From an uncultured Oligoflexia bacterium (lineage in GTDB: Bacteria > Bdellovibrionota > Bacteriovoracia > Bacteriovoracales > Bacteriovoracaceae): a DNA stretch of 64,000 nucleotides. Below the pieces are notes generated by a model, which was not told the origin of the DNA, made no database searches, and saw only the letters and a program-made list of their open reading frames with translations. Made by a program: the position numbers and the translations under genes. Of this stretch, positions 15,829-24,675 are shown one piece after another (within the stretch, counting starts at the first letter, position 1; every line of letters starts with the position of its first letter). Where the stretch lies: NCBI GenBank assembly GCA_913058265.1, contig CAJXPQ010000012.1, forward strand, positions 1 to 64,000, read 5' to 3'.

Positions 15829-17220
15829 TTATATAACTTTTTCAACTGCTAGAAATGAGATATTAAACCGATAATTCTTAACCCATTTCTCACTGATGCA
15901 TGCATGTCCACCCTTTCCCCAGCCCTCGCCCCAGCTGTTAGCTGTAATAAAGCATACCTTCCCCTCATTAAGGCTTGGTGGGATCTTCATATATCCTACA
16001 AGGAGAATGGCATGTCCTGCAGAGTGTGAGTTCATTGAACCAGATTTAGCTGCATCCTTGTGAAGGATAACTCCCTTATTTCGATAGAAATTTGGAGATA
16101 ACTTGAAGCCAGAAACAACGGGTTGCCCCTTATCAAGAGCTCGAATTATCTGAGTCAAACTCTTTACTTGGTTGAATTTCTTAAGCTGATGCTCCCCCTT
16201 GAAACAACCACGTGTTAGTGGGATTTGTGTCTCATTACCTGATTTAGGTGATTTTGAGTAAGGGCATAGCTTTTCACTTGGAATATCAGGAAAAGAAGAG
16301 TTCTGAGATCTCTTAAAGGCTGTTAGTGCCCAAGATCCTCTTTTGGAACAAGGACTTTTTTGGCAATACGGCTTACTTGCATAATATATAAATTGATCGG
16401 AAAGTCTTTTCTTTGTTCCTCCCTGGGCAAGAGATATTTCTAATGCCCGAGTAGAAGCAAATGCAGAACATGTCGGCCTTTTTCCTTGATCCTTAATTTT
16501 TAAATCAAAGGCATTTGGAATAATAACAACTCCACTTCCTTTAAACTTTGTCTTAAGTTTCTCATTGTTTGCTTCAAAGTTTCCAGAACTAGAGAAAACA
16601 TCTGTAGAAACAAGATTCCTCTTATATGTTGGCAACCTTTTAAAATATTTCTTTCTATCAACTTGCCATCTATTTAGCATATCTTTTTTGGCCTTATCCC
16701 ATTTATTTAAATCAGCTTTTTTAGAATTATCCCAAATAGACTGTTGATTCATTTTTTTAGACATCCAGTCGTTTTTAGAGACTTTCGCTTTTGTCTTTTT
16801 CGCAATCGTTTTCTTTACATACTTATTTCTTTTACGTGTCTTATTTGGATCCACGTAAGGAACATACTCACCATCGTCAATAAGTCCTCGTTTCTCGCGT
16901 TTTTTGTATTTCGCATAGCCATCGCCTTCTTCATCAATGACATCATCATCAATAAGAGGCTTTGAAACTTTCCTTTTAGCGATCGGTTCCTTCTTTTCTA
17001 CTTGCACTGGTTTTTTCTTAGAAACAACTTTCTTCGGTTTAATAATCTTGACTGGCTTTTTCACTTGCGCATTAGTACCACCAGTCCAAAATTCGTCAGA
17101 TGTACCATAGTCATTAATAAGGGTCTTTTGAATTTCTCCCAACACAACGTCTTGATAAACATTTTCTGCATTTGAGATTACGGGTAAAAAGAAAAGAGAA
17201 AAAATGACTAGTAACTTCAT
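15829..17220 (-). CDS. Secreted papain-like (C1) cysteine protease
   Basis: Starts at ATG 17220; a GTG at 17229 is also possible. A signal peptide is followed by a Lys-rich spacer of about 200 residues (many KKxK), then a C1 peptidase domain. The active site is visible as QGKRPTCSAFASTRALE (Cys), GHAILLVGY (His) and ITANSWGEGWGKGG (Asn). Several extra cysteines probably form disulfides. The basic spacer may act as a propeptide or bind to the cell wall or nucleic acid. It lies downstream of the LpoB/COG3014 cluster in the same direction and could be part of that envelope system, or a secreted digestive enzyme. Confidence 0.85.
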   Translation of the reverse strand: MKLLVIFSLFFLPVISNAENVYQDVVLGEIQKTLINDYGTSDEFWTGGTNAQVKKPVKIIKPKKVVSKKKPVQVEKKEPIAKRKVSKPLIDDDVIDEEGDGYAKYKKREKRGLIDDGEYVPYVDPNKTRKRNKYVKKTIAKKTKAKVSKNDWMSKKMNQQSIWDNSKKADLNKWDKAKKDMLNRWQVDRKKYFKRLPTYKRNLVSTDVFSSSGNFEANNEKLKTKFKGSGVVIIPNAFDLKIKDQGKRPTCSAFASTRALEISLAQGGTKKRLSDQFIYYASKPYCQKSPCSKRGSWALTAFKRSQNSSFPDIPSEKLCPYSKSPKSGNETQIPLTRGCFKGEHQLKKFNQVKSLTQIIRALDKGQPVVSGFKLSPNFYRNKGVILHKDAAKSGSMNSHSAGHAILLVGYMKIPPSLNEGKVCFITANSWGEGWGKGGHACISEKWVKNYRFNISFLAVEKVI

Positions 17221-17262
17221 AGGTACCACTTTTATTGCATATGCTTACTTATTTATTTATTT

Positions 17263-17430
17263 TTAAAGGTCCTGAGCCTGATCGGCCTTAATTGAAATCT
17301 CACTTGAGACACTACTAATTGCATCTTTTGCAAATGGCGTGTATTCAACAACAAACTCTCTACCAGAATCCCAAAAAGATGCTAAAAAAAACCCAGCAAG
17401 AAAAGAAATTAATATAAGTAGTTTTTTCAT
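17263..17430 (-). CDS. Small membrane or secreted peptide (55 aa)
   Basis: A short frame from ATG 17430 to TAA at 17263, with AAGG upstream. The first 20 residues (MKKLLILISFLAGFFLASFW) are a membrane anchor or signal peptide; the rest is acidic and ends IKADQAQDL. It lies between the COG3014-like lipoprotein gene and the papain-like protease gene, on the same strand. Function unknown; it may be a small partner of either. Confidence 0.55.
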   Translation of the reverse strand: MKKLLILISFLAGFFLASFWDSGREFVVEYTPFAKDAISSVSSEISIKADQAQDL

Positions 17431-17457
17431 TATGAACCTTATTGTTTAAATAAGTGA

Positions 17458-17472
17458 GGGTGTATGACACCC
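17458..17472 (-). terminator. Weak terminator-like hairpin after the COG3014-like gene
   Basis: GGGTGT/ACACCC with a 3-nt ATG loop lies 18 bp past the stop of the lipoprotein gene. The T run after it is poor, so it may only reduce read-through into the small peptide and protease genes. Confidence 0.35.
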
Positions 17473-17489
17473 CCACAATTAAAATTTTT

Positions 17490-19046
17490 CTATAGAACGT
17501 TTAAGTTCAAAAGCTTACTTTCTTTAGCTTTTACGTCAAAAACACCCCAATTATATTCAGAGGTCTTCTTTCCACTCGTAGTCTTAATAGCTAGTGTATA
17601 TTTACCAGGCTTAAGATTAAAACTACCAATTCTTAAAGTATGAGGAAGTGTTGACCAAAACCTTAAGTCAGCTTGCTCACTTGCCGCGATGGCTTTATTT
17701 GAGGCCGCATAAATCATTGATGCTGCGAATTCACCAGTCTCCTTAGAGGCTTCATACGCTGCTAAAATCGCTGCTGCATGCTTAACGGCTACTCTAGCAC
17801 CAATCTTTGCATAGGTACTACCAATCTTATTATCAAGGGACTGATAAGCAATATCTGAAATTGGATTCATAACGACTGCATCAGAAGTCTCAACAATATT
17901 TCCAGCAGCATCTTTTACAACTAAAACCATATCCGTCTTAACTTTCTTTTGCGCCACTTCTGGTAACTCAAATGTGATAGTAGGAACTGTTCCCTGAGCA
18001 CTTGCAACCATTCTACCTGCGAAGTTGAAAATTCCACTTCCCTTAGGCATAGAAGTTATTGGAAGTGGGAAATTAATCATTCTAGCTGTTTTTTCTGCAA
18101 CATAACCTTGCTGAAGAACAATTGTAACATTTTTCCTCTTTCTAGATTTCAGTTCTTTAATACGAGCATTAAGGTAGCTAACTAACTTTTTTGCATTTTT
18201 TGTAGGACTTACAAATTTCTTTCTTACATTTTTCTGTGACATTTTATGTAATTTAGAAAAGTGTTTAGCAAACTCTTTGTGCTTCTTATTGAAAGAAGGA
18301 TAGAGATTGTAATATCTAAACAAAACTTTCTTTGCATCTTTATAAAGTCCTACAGCGATATTTCTATCAGTTGTTGTTCCCATTTGCTCATGAATAAATG
18401 CACCAAATAAACGAGAAGATAAATCAAACTTATATGTTGAGTCACCTTTCATAGTCTTTGTGTAATTATCTAATAATGAATCCCACTCTAACAGAGAAGC
18501 TCTTGCTCCTGCCAAATGTGTTCTTTTTTGATTCTTATTAAGTTTTTTCAAAGGAATGTTCTTCGTTTTTACAACAGTTTTTTTATTTCCCTTCACTTTC
18601 TTAGTTAATGTATGAGCTTCATACACTCCACTTTGATAAATCATATAGTGATTTAAAGCTTGGTAGAAACGGATAACGGATCTTTCATAGATTTCTCCAT
18701 AATAGTTATCCATATTGTTATTTGAAACTGCAGAAAGAGCTTTTTTACTGATACTTACTGTAAAAAGCTTATCAGATAATTCCTGTGCTTTATTAAAAGA
18801 TTTAAGAGATTGATAATAATCACCCTTTATGTGTTGAAGATTTGCTAGCTCTAATAACTTTACAAGCCTACTTCTTTCTTCAGGATAAAATTTATCACTC
18901 TCAACAAGTTTAATTGCAGAATCAATCTTCTTATTATCAATATCAGCTCTTAATTTTCTGTAAGCATTACGGTTTCCTGTGGCACAACTTACGAGAGTAA
19001 GTGCCAAGGCCATACATACTAATCTCGATATATTTATACCTTTCAT
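17490..19046 (-). CDS. COG3014-like lipoprotein
   Basis: About 518 residues. The lipobox is LTLVSC near residue 21, so it is a lipoprotein. Start ATG 19046 has AGG 10 nt upstream; ATG 19055 overlaps the previous stop and lacks a spaced ribosome site. The N-terminal half is helical and TPR-like. The C-terminal half carries strands and the family-like IVLQQGYVAEKTARMINFPL region. Proteins of this group are commonly encoded beside LpoB-like lipoproteins, as here, and are thought to work at the outer membrane. The gene overlaps or abuts the lpoB-like gene, so they are one operon. Confidence 0.65.
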   Translation of the reverse strand: MKGINISRLVCMALALTLVSCATGNRNAYRKLRADIDNKKIDSAIKLVESDKFYPEERSRLVKLLELANLQHIKGDYYQSLKSFNKAQELSDKLFTVSISKKALSAVSNNNMDNYYGEIYERSVIRFYQALNHYMIYQSGVYEAHTLTKKVKGNKKTVVKTKNIPLKKLNKNQKRTHLAGARASLLEWDSLLDNYTKTMKGDSTYKFDLSSRLFGAFIHEQMGTTTDRNIAVGLYKDAKKVLFRYYNLYPSFNKKHKEFAKHFSKLHKMSQKNVRKKFVSPTKNAKKLVSYLNARIKELKSRKRKNVTIVLQQGYVAEKTARMINFPLPITSMPKGSGIFNFAGRMVASAQGTVPTITFELPEVAQKKVKTDMVLVVKDAAGNIVETSDAVVMNPISDIAYQSLDNKIGSTYAKIGARVAVKHAAAILAAYEASKETGEFAASMIYAASNKAIAASEQADLRFWSTLPHTLRIGSFNLKPGKYTLAIKTTSGKKTSEYNWGVFDVKAKESKLLNLNVL

Positions 19047-19048
19047 TC

Positions 19049-19669
19049 TTACCATCCTGATGACGCTTGGTCAGAAAACTTGTTAACCTTAGCTCTTGTT
19101 CTTAAAACTTCAACACCTTCTTCCAAGTTAGTCATTCGAATGTTTACAGAGTATTCTTTGATAGTTTTACCACCACGAGACTTTGGCTTCATTCTAATTG
19201 CTCCAAAGATTAATAAATCTGCACCAGCAGCTTTACCAATAGACTTAACTTCTGAAGGTTTTACCATTCCATCATTTTGATACTGGATTTCACTTAGAAT
19301 TTTTGAACGAGCTGCTTCATCTATTAAGACAAAATCACCAGCTTGTGAGAATTCATTCAACAATTCATCGTTAAAGTCTGCGATTGGGAAATACGCATTA
19401 GATGTTGCATTTTGAACTTCACTGATAAAGATTTTAGGTTGCCCATTAAATCTTGCAAGATATCTTTGAAAACCTTTGTGCTTTTGAATCTGTTTCAAGA
19501 TTTTCTTTACCGTAATCTCTGTGTCTCTCATGACCCATTTATCAGTAATTTCCATTGCTGCTTCATCTGACTCATCAGCTGAAACTCTTTTTGCTTTAAA
19601 ACTACCACAACTCGTCGCAAGGAGTGATAATAGAGTTAAAATACATAACGTTCTTAATTGTAATTTCAT
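19049..19669 (-). CDS. LpoB-like lipoprotein
   Basis: A 206-residue protein with a signal peptide and lipobox LLATSC. The mature part has the LpoB/CsgG-like alpha/beta pattern: PKIFISEVQNATSNAYFP, LLNEFSQAGDFVLIDEAARSK and GAADLLIFGAIR. In E. coli LpoB activates the peptidoglycan synthase PBP1b from the outer membrane; whether this paralogue does so is not shown. It sits between an LPP20-like gene (8 bp) and the COG3014-like gene (overlap). That gene order recurs in other Gram-negative bacteria. Confidence 0.75.
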   Translation of the reverse strand: MKLQLRTLCILTLLSLLATSCGSFKAKRVSADESDEAAMEITDKWVMRDTEITVKKILKQIQKHKGFQRYLARFNGQPKIFISEVQNATSNAYFPIADFNDELLNEFSQAGDFVLIDEAARSKILSEIQYQNDGMVKPSEVKSIGKAAGADLLIFGAIRMKPKSRGGKTIKEYSVNIRMTNLEEGVEVLRTRAKVNKFSDQASSGW

Positions 19670-19677
19670 TGCTTCTC

Positions 19678-20616
19678 CTATTCTATATTAAGCATTGTTA
19701 AATTTTCTTTTAAATATTCTTTAATGTTTACTAAGGCTTTATTGTAAGCTTGACTATAATTCCTACCGGTTTCTGTTGTCGTAAAAGTGAGATGACCCGT
19801 TTCAATTTTGCCTCTATTCTTTGCAGCAATCTTCACGGTGATGGCGTATTTTTCAAAACCATCAATCTTCATATACTGCTTATCTGAGGTCACTTCTCCG
19901 GTAACAATATGAGTTGAGTGCTTATTTCGAACTCTGCCTGATGTGGTCTTATAACCTGCCTCACTTAAAAGCTTAGCAGTCAGGGCCTCAATTGACTTAG
20001 GCTCATCCTCGTCAAGATAGACGTGCACGACAGTACTGCCAACAATTTCTTTTTTTGTATTAAAGACCTGATCAAATGTAATCTTTGATGGCAGTGCTCT
20101 TCCAGTCAAGAATTCATAGCTTTTAGCTAGGCTTTCACGCTTGATAAACTCTTTTTCAAGTTTTACAGCAGAAGAGGCGCTACTATCTTCGATATAAACT
20201 TGCATTTTATCATCAATCTTTTCAATTTCTCTTTTGAATCCATTTGATGTTTTTCTTTTATTCACAACCGCAAGTGCATAAAAATTTAATTTGTCCTCAT
20301 ATGTCTTTTTGATCTCAAGACCCTCAAGTGCCATCTGAGTTGTCTCCATGATTTCCTCTGACATATCTTCATAAGTTGAAGATCCAGAAGAAGATAACTT
20401 AGACTTAAATGATGAAGAGACTTTGTTTTGAAATATTTTGGCCAGTGCAACTCTAGAGTTTTGCTCCGCTTTATTTCTTGAAACTCCAGTACCAACTGCA
20501 CAGTGTTCCGATTTACTCTTACAGCCTTTTGATATATCAGAAACCCATTTCGGCTCTTTTGCATAGCTCGAAATTGAAAATGATAATAACAGAAAACTTA
20601 TTAATAGCTTATTCAT
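19678..20616 (-). CDS. LPP20-like secreted protein
   Basis: A 312-residue protein with a signal peptide (to SSYA) followed by PKWVSDI, then AVGTGVSRNKAEQNSRVALAK. The P-x-W start and the A-x-G-x-G plus ARA-type helix are the LPP20/FlgP signature. The C-terminal part (AIEALTAKLLSEAGYKTTSG and the ITVKIAAKNRG strand) has the look of a second, LpoB-like alpha/beta domain. There is no lipobox Cys, so it is probably periplasmic. It is tightly packed with its neighbours (2 and 8 bp). Confidence 0.65.
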   Translation of the reverse strand: MNKLLISFLLLSFSISSYAKEPKWVSDISKGCKSKSEHCAVGTGVSRNKAEQNSRVALAKIFQNKVSSSFKSKLSSSGSSTYEDMSEEIMETTQMALEGLEIKKTYEDKLNFYALAVVNKRKTSNGFKREIEKIDDKMQVYIEDSSASSAVKLEKEFIKRESLAKSYEFLTGRALPSKITFDQVFNTKKEIVGSTVVHVYLDEDEPKSIEALTAKLLSEAGYKTTSGRVRNKHSTHIVTGEVTSDKQYMKIDGFEKYAITVKIAAKNRGKIETGHLTFTTTETGRNYSQAYNKALVNIKEYLKENLTMLNIE

Positions 20617-20618
20617 TT

Positions 20619-21110
20619 TTACTCCACAATAATATCAATATCACATGTCTCTACAAGAAATGCGATAGCTGTTTTGTATTGGCCTAACTTTTTAAATGTC
20701 AAATCACTATGGTTGCAATCAAACTCTTCATCGATTTCATATTTCGTTCTAATTCTTTTCATTGCTATGCCAGACTTATGTTTATGATTAGAATATGTAT
20801 TCGACTTCACATAATCATTATCGACAACGCCCTCACCAGCTAGTCTGTTATATAGTTTTTTTCTTTTCATACTTAAAAAATAGTTTCTCTCACAAGCACA
20901 AAACTGAGTCTCTCCCTTTGACATCTTTTGAGTATTATCAAATGGACTCGTATCCGTTTTCTCTTCAACCAATTCTTTCTTAGCTTGTTTCTCTGCTTCT
21001 TCAAGTAAGCCTCTTTTGACTTTTGTTCTTGGATTTTCATAGTTATGCTGTGCTATCGCAACAGAATTGTAACTAAATGCGAAAAATAGAAATAATATGC
21101 TCAATTTCAT
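20619..21110 (-). CDS. Hypothetical secreted protein of the LpoB cluster
   Basis: A 163-residue protein with a signal peptide ending VAIAQ. It has a Lys/Glu-rich first half, then five cysteines, including a CAC pair in ETQFCACERNYFL. No domain is recognised. It ends 2 bp before the LPP20-like gene, so it is co-translated with that cluster. A strong hairpin just upstream separates it from the preceding lipoprotein gene and may set its expression. Confidence 0.6.
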   Translation of the reverse strand: MKLSILFLFFAFSYNSVAIAQHNYENPRTKVKRGLLEEAEKQAKKELVEEKTDTSPFDNTQKMSKGETQFCACERNYFLSMKRKKLYNRLAGEGVVDNDYVKSNTYSNHKHKSGIAMKRIRTKYEIDEEFDCNHSDLTFKKLGQYKTAIAFLVETCDIDIIVE

Positions 21111-21130
21111 ATTGATATTCCTTTAAACAT

Positions 21131-21162
21131 AGAAATAGCTAGGCGCGAACCTAGCTATTTCT
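21131..21162. terminator. Strong hairpin inside the envelope cluster
   Basis: AGAAATAGCTAGG (21131-21143) and CCTAGCTATTTCT (21150-21162) form a perfect 13-bp stem with a CGCGAA loop. It lies between the LPP20-like lipoprotein gene and the next gene. On the minus strand no long T run follows, so partial termination or mRNA-end protection is likely. Confidence 0.55.
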
Positions 21163-21202
21163 TTATATTTAGTATGTATATTACTCTTCTGAACTTACGA
21201 CT

Positions 21203-21850
21203 TTAACTTTTTTCATCTAAGTCACTGAATTTTTTTGCTACATCAACAAGAGCTGCTCCAGTTTTCTTCTTAACTTCTGGATCTTCGATTTCTCCAAGAA
21301 GCTTTGCTCTTGAGGCTTTAACTGCTTTTTCAAGACTTTTCTTACTCATTTTAACGAGTGCGAAACAGTGAAATTTCTTCATATCTTCTTCTGCACCTAG
21401 AGCTTCTTTATAACCTCTTTTTTCAGAATATGTTTTCAAGATCGAAGAACCTACAATGAATGCTTGTGATTCTGTTGCTAGTTGCTCTTCCATGAATTCT
21501 GTTACATCCTCATCAGCTCCACCTTGAGTAGCTTCACCATAAGAATTTTTCATAAACTGAGCAATTTCTTGAGCAATTCTTGCAGTTGCTCTTGCTTCCG
21601 CTGATTTCATACATAATCTTTTATTAACGTGTGCAGATTCATTAACAAAGTATCTATTTTTCTTTCTTTCTTTTGATTTATCACCTTTAGATGGCTTATC
21701 AACCCAGCTTGGAAAGCTTTTCGCCGATGCATCCATTAGCACGTAATCTTTTTTAAATGTTCTTTCTTCTTTTTTCTCTTCTGTTGTTTTACTTGCACAA
21801 CCCACTAGGCCTAACATTGTAACTAAACTTAATACTGTAAAAAATTTCAT
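21203..21850 (-). CDS. LPP20-family lipoprotein
   Basis: A 215-residue protein with lipobox LGLVGC near residue 18. After a Lys/Glu-rich spacer it has FPSWVDKPS, then CMKSAEARATARIAQEIAQF, the ARA-type helix of LPP20/FlgP proteins, and a C-terminal Lys-rich helix. A second paralogue of this fold lies two genes downstream. It lies 45 bp after the FecR-domain gene. Probably an outer membrane lipoprotein of the same complex as the LpoB-like and COG3014-like proteins. Confidence 0.7.
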   Translation of the reverse strand: MKFFTVLSLVTMLGLVGCASKTTEEKKEERTFKKDYVLMDASAKSFPSWVDKPSKGDKSKERKKNRYFVNESAHVNKRLCMKSAEARATARIAQEIAQFMKNSYGEATQGGADEDVTEFMEEQLATESQAFIVGSSILKTYSEKRGYKEALGAEEDMKKFHCFALVKMSKKSLEKAVKASRAKLLGEIEDPEVKKKTGAALVDVAKKFSDLDEKS

Positions 21851-21895
21851 CTAATCTCCTTTAAAGATCATTTTTAATGATACTGTTTTATATAT

Positions 21896-22615
21896 CTAAT
21901 TATTATTCCAAAGATTCTTCATCTCATCGGCTCGTTTGCCCCATTTCTTAGCATTTTCATCTTTATATTTATTCCATGTTTTTGATAGTGCCAGGTATAA
22001 ACCTTTTTTATGGTTTAATGTTCCTTTTGACTCTGAAACATTCCAATTTATTTTACTTTCAAATCCAAATTTTCTTTGTCGTAAAGAAGTACTATTTTTA
22101 TTTGTCATTGAACTAGATTTTCTTTTCACTAGTCTTTCTTTTTTTGAATTTCTCCCTCTAAATGCTACACTACCGTGATCGACTGAAAGTATAGAGTTCT
22201 CATTTTGTGGGTCAACGTGGGCGAAGAATTTTGTTCCCCTCACACCAAGAATCGCAGTCTTTGATTTAATTTGTAATGTTTTTCCTTTGGAATCATTTAG
22301 CTTCTCTTTTAAGAATTCCACAACAACAGATCCATAGTTTATATCGGAATTTATTATTTCTTTTGTACTTAGGTCTAGTTCTAGTCTTGAGTTTTTTGAG
22401 ACTTTATATGTTGATGCTTTTGACTTTACTATAACAAGACCCTTTGGACCCGTAACAATAATATCATTATCTATTACTAGCATTCCTCTTCTCACATTAA
22501 GAATATTATCCGCTCTTAAGAGTTTTGATTTTCCCTTACTAAATATTATTTTAGGATGACAAAAAGCATTTAAAGTGAATACTGAGAAAATGAATAGTAC
22601 TATGATCTTACTCAA
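21896..22615 (-). CDS. FecR-domain secreted protein
   Basis: A 239-residue protein starting at TTG 22615 with AAGGA at good spacing. After a signal peptide (to AFCH) it carries a FecR-type domain: strands around DNDIIVTGPKGLVIVKSK, a LELDLS strand, IKSKTAILGVRGTKFFAHVD and LSVDHGSVAFRG. The TxxxxxGVRGTxF motif is characteristic. Outside iron signalling, FecR domains occur in envelope proteins that probably bind glycans or other proteins. It is the first gene of the envelope cluster, and a pentanucleotide repeat lies just upstream. Confidence 0.75.
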   Translation of the reverse strand: MSKIIVLFIFSVFTLNAFCHPKIIFSKGKSKLLRADNILNVRRGMLVIDNDIIVTGPKGLVIVKSKASTYKVSKNSRLELDLSTKEIINSDINYGSVVVEFLKEKLNDSKGKTLQIKSKTAILGVRGTKFFAHVDPQNENSILSVDHGSVAFRGRNSKKERLVKRKSSSMTNKNSTSLRQRKFGFESKINWNVSESKGTLNHKKGLYLALSKTWNKYKDENAKKWGKRADEMKNLWNNN

Positions 22616-22644
22616 TGAAATACATCCTTCTATTCATTTAATTT

Positions 22645-22703
22645 AAATTAAATTAAATTAAATTAAATTAAATTAAATTCTAATTGGATTTTATTTTATT
22701 TTA
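22645..22703. repeat. AAATT x7 pentanucleotide repeat (plus TTTTA x3) in a 5' region
   Basis: Seven perfect AAATT units run from 22645 to 22679; three TTTTA units follow at 22689-22703. The block begins 30 bp upstream of the FecR-domain start codon, where promoter elements or the leader would lie. Short tandem repeats of this kind change length by slippage and can switch promoter strength. Confidence 0.75.
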
Positions 22704-22811
22704 TTACAATTAATATTTGTCTAGCATACAAGTTATTTTTGATATTAAAACATAGGAATATATTTCATTTTAGTTACTGAGTTTGATGATCAACTTAAGA
22801 GCTCTTTTAAG

Positions 22812-24620
22812 TTAAGAATAACTTAATATTGCTCCTATAAAGACAGCGCTATACTTCTCACACTTACTAGCACCCACTCCATTTACCATTAGAAACTCAT
22901 CTCGATTACGAGGTAAAAGTAGACACATATCATGTAAAGATTTATCGCTAAATATGAGATATGGTGGAACGTTATTTTCAGAGGCTAGTTTAGTTCTAAT
23001 AATACGTAGTTCCTCAAACAACTCCATGCGCCCATGTGTTGCATTAATCTGAGATACTGCTCTTTTATTGGCAGATGGTATCTTTTCTACATTTGACGGT
23101 TTACGCATCTCGAAATTCTCCTGTCCTTTAAGTATCGGACCGGCCTTGTCAGTTAGTGCAAGATTTCTGTACTCCCAATTTTTCACTCGTATATATTTTG
23201 AATTTAAAAGCTGACGTATAATAATATTCCAATGATTTTTACTTTGCTCTTTACCTACACCGTAGCACGATAGTTTATCATGACCTCGTTCAATGACTTT
23301 AGTATTCTTACTCTCCCGTAATACATCGATTAAGTAGCCTGCTCCATACATTTGTCCTGTTCTGTAAATTGTAGAAAGTAATTTTTGAGCATCAATCGTA
23401 GCATCAATTGTTTCTGCTGGATCAAGACACGCATCACAGTTGCCACATTTATCAGAGCTCTCCTCACCAAAATAACTTAATAAGTATTGTCTGCGACATT
23501 GAACTGTTTCACATAGTGATAGCATGGCATCTAATTTAAACCTTGCTTGTTTTTTATAAAGCTCATTCGCCTCAGTTGTTTCAAGCATCTGAGAAAGTTT
23601 AATTACGTCTTGCAGCCCAAAGACCATCCAAGCATTAGATTCCTTCCCGTCTCGTCCGGCACGTCCCGTTTCCTGATAATAGGACTCAATACTTTTAGGT
23701 AAGTCTAGATGAGAAACAAAGCGAACATCTGGCCTATCTATTCCCATTCCAAAGGCAATTGTTGCAACAATAATAATATGCTCATCACGATTAAATCTCT
23801 CTTGTCCTGACAGTCGCTTTTCAGCTGTAAGACCTGCATGATAAGGAATAGCAGGAAAACCTCTTTGCTTAAGATCACTTGCAACTTTTTCAACCTTCTT
23901 TCTCGATAGGCAATAAATAATTCCAGTATCGTTAGGATGATATTGCTTAATGAATTCCTCAAGCTGGTCAATTTCGTTTGTTCTCTCAGTAATTTTATAA
24001 TTTATATTGGGTCTATCGAACGATGAGACAAATGTTTTTTGATTAGTCATTCTTAATTGAAGAGCTATATCTTCACGAGTCTTCTCATCTGCAGTAGCAG
24101 TAAGCGCCAACATAGGAACACCTGGAAACATTTCTTTCAATTCTCCAAGTCGCATATAATCAGACCTAAACTCATGTCCCCATTGTGATACACAATGGGC
24201 TTCATCGATAGCAATAAGAGAAATATCTAACTGTCTAAAAAATAATGACAGGTTGCTTGAAAGAAGTCCCTCTGGTGAAACATACACAAGCTTAGCTTGA
24301 CCGCTTAAAATTTGATCCTCTGCCGCTCTCCTCTCATCCTGATCTTGAGCAGAGTTCAGGTAGCATGCATCAATTCCATTCAGTCTAAGATTCATGACCT
24401 GATCATGCATTAAAGATATTAGCGGAGACACCACAAGAGTTATACCATTGCAATACAGTGCCGGTATTTGAAAACAAATAGACTTTCCGCCTCCTGTTGG
24501 CATAATCGCAAGTGTATCTTTTCTGTCTAAAATCGTTTGGATAATTTCTAATTGATCGAATCGGAATTCACTGTGACCAAATTTATCTTTCAGTATATTT
24601 TTTAAATCTGTTTCACGCAT
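22812..24620 (-). CDS. recQ: ATP-dependent DNA helicase RecQ
   Basis: A 602-residue superfamily 2 helicase. Motif 0 is GHSEFRFDQLEII, Walker A MPTGGGKS at about 40-47, DEAH at about 139-142 and motif VI QETGRAGRDGKES. Four cysteines around 370-396 (CGNCDAC and upstream) form the RecQ zinc site, followed by the RQC winged helix and an HRDC domain in the last 80 residues. The length matches E. coli RecQ. It unwinds DNA 3' to 5' in recombination and fork repair. It stands alone, upstream of the arfB-like gene on the same strand. Confidence 0.95.
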   Translation of the reverse strand: MRETDLKNILKDKFGHSEFRFDQLEIIQTILDRKDTLAIMPTGGGKSICFQIPALYCNGITLVVSPLISLMHDQVMNLRLNGIDACYLNSAQDQDERRAAEDQILSGQAKLVYVSPEGLLSSNLSLFFRQLDISLIAIDEAHCVSQWGHEFRSDYMRLGELKEMFPGVPMLALTATADEKTREDIALQLRMTNQKTFVSSFDRPNINYKITERTNEIDQLEEFIKQYHPNDTGIIYCLSRKKVEKVASDLKQRGFPAIPYHAGLTAEKRLSGQERFNRDEHIIIVATIAFGMGIDRPDVRFVSHLDLPKSIESYYQETGRAGRDGKESNAWMVFGLQDVIKLSQMLETTEANELYKKQARFKLDAMLSLCETVQCRRQYLLSYFGEESSDKCGNCDACLDPAETIDATIDAQKLLSTIYRTGQMYGAGYLIDVLRESKNTKVIERGHDKLSCYGVGKEQSKNHWNIIIRQLLNSKYIRVKNWEYRNLALTDKAGPILKGQENFEMRKPSNVEKIPSANKRAVSQINATHGRMELFEELRIIRTKLASENNVPPYLIFSDKSLHDMCLLLPRNRDEFLMVNGVGASKCEKYSAVFIGAILSYS

Positions 24621-24675
24621 TTATAACTCCATTAGAACTCTGGAGCAGTATATTCTTTTTTTAGATTATCGACTA

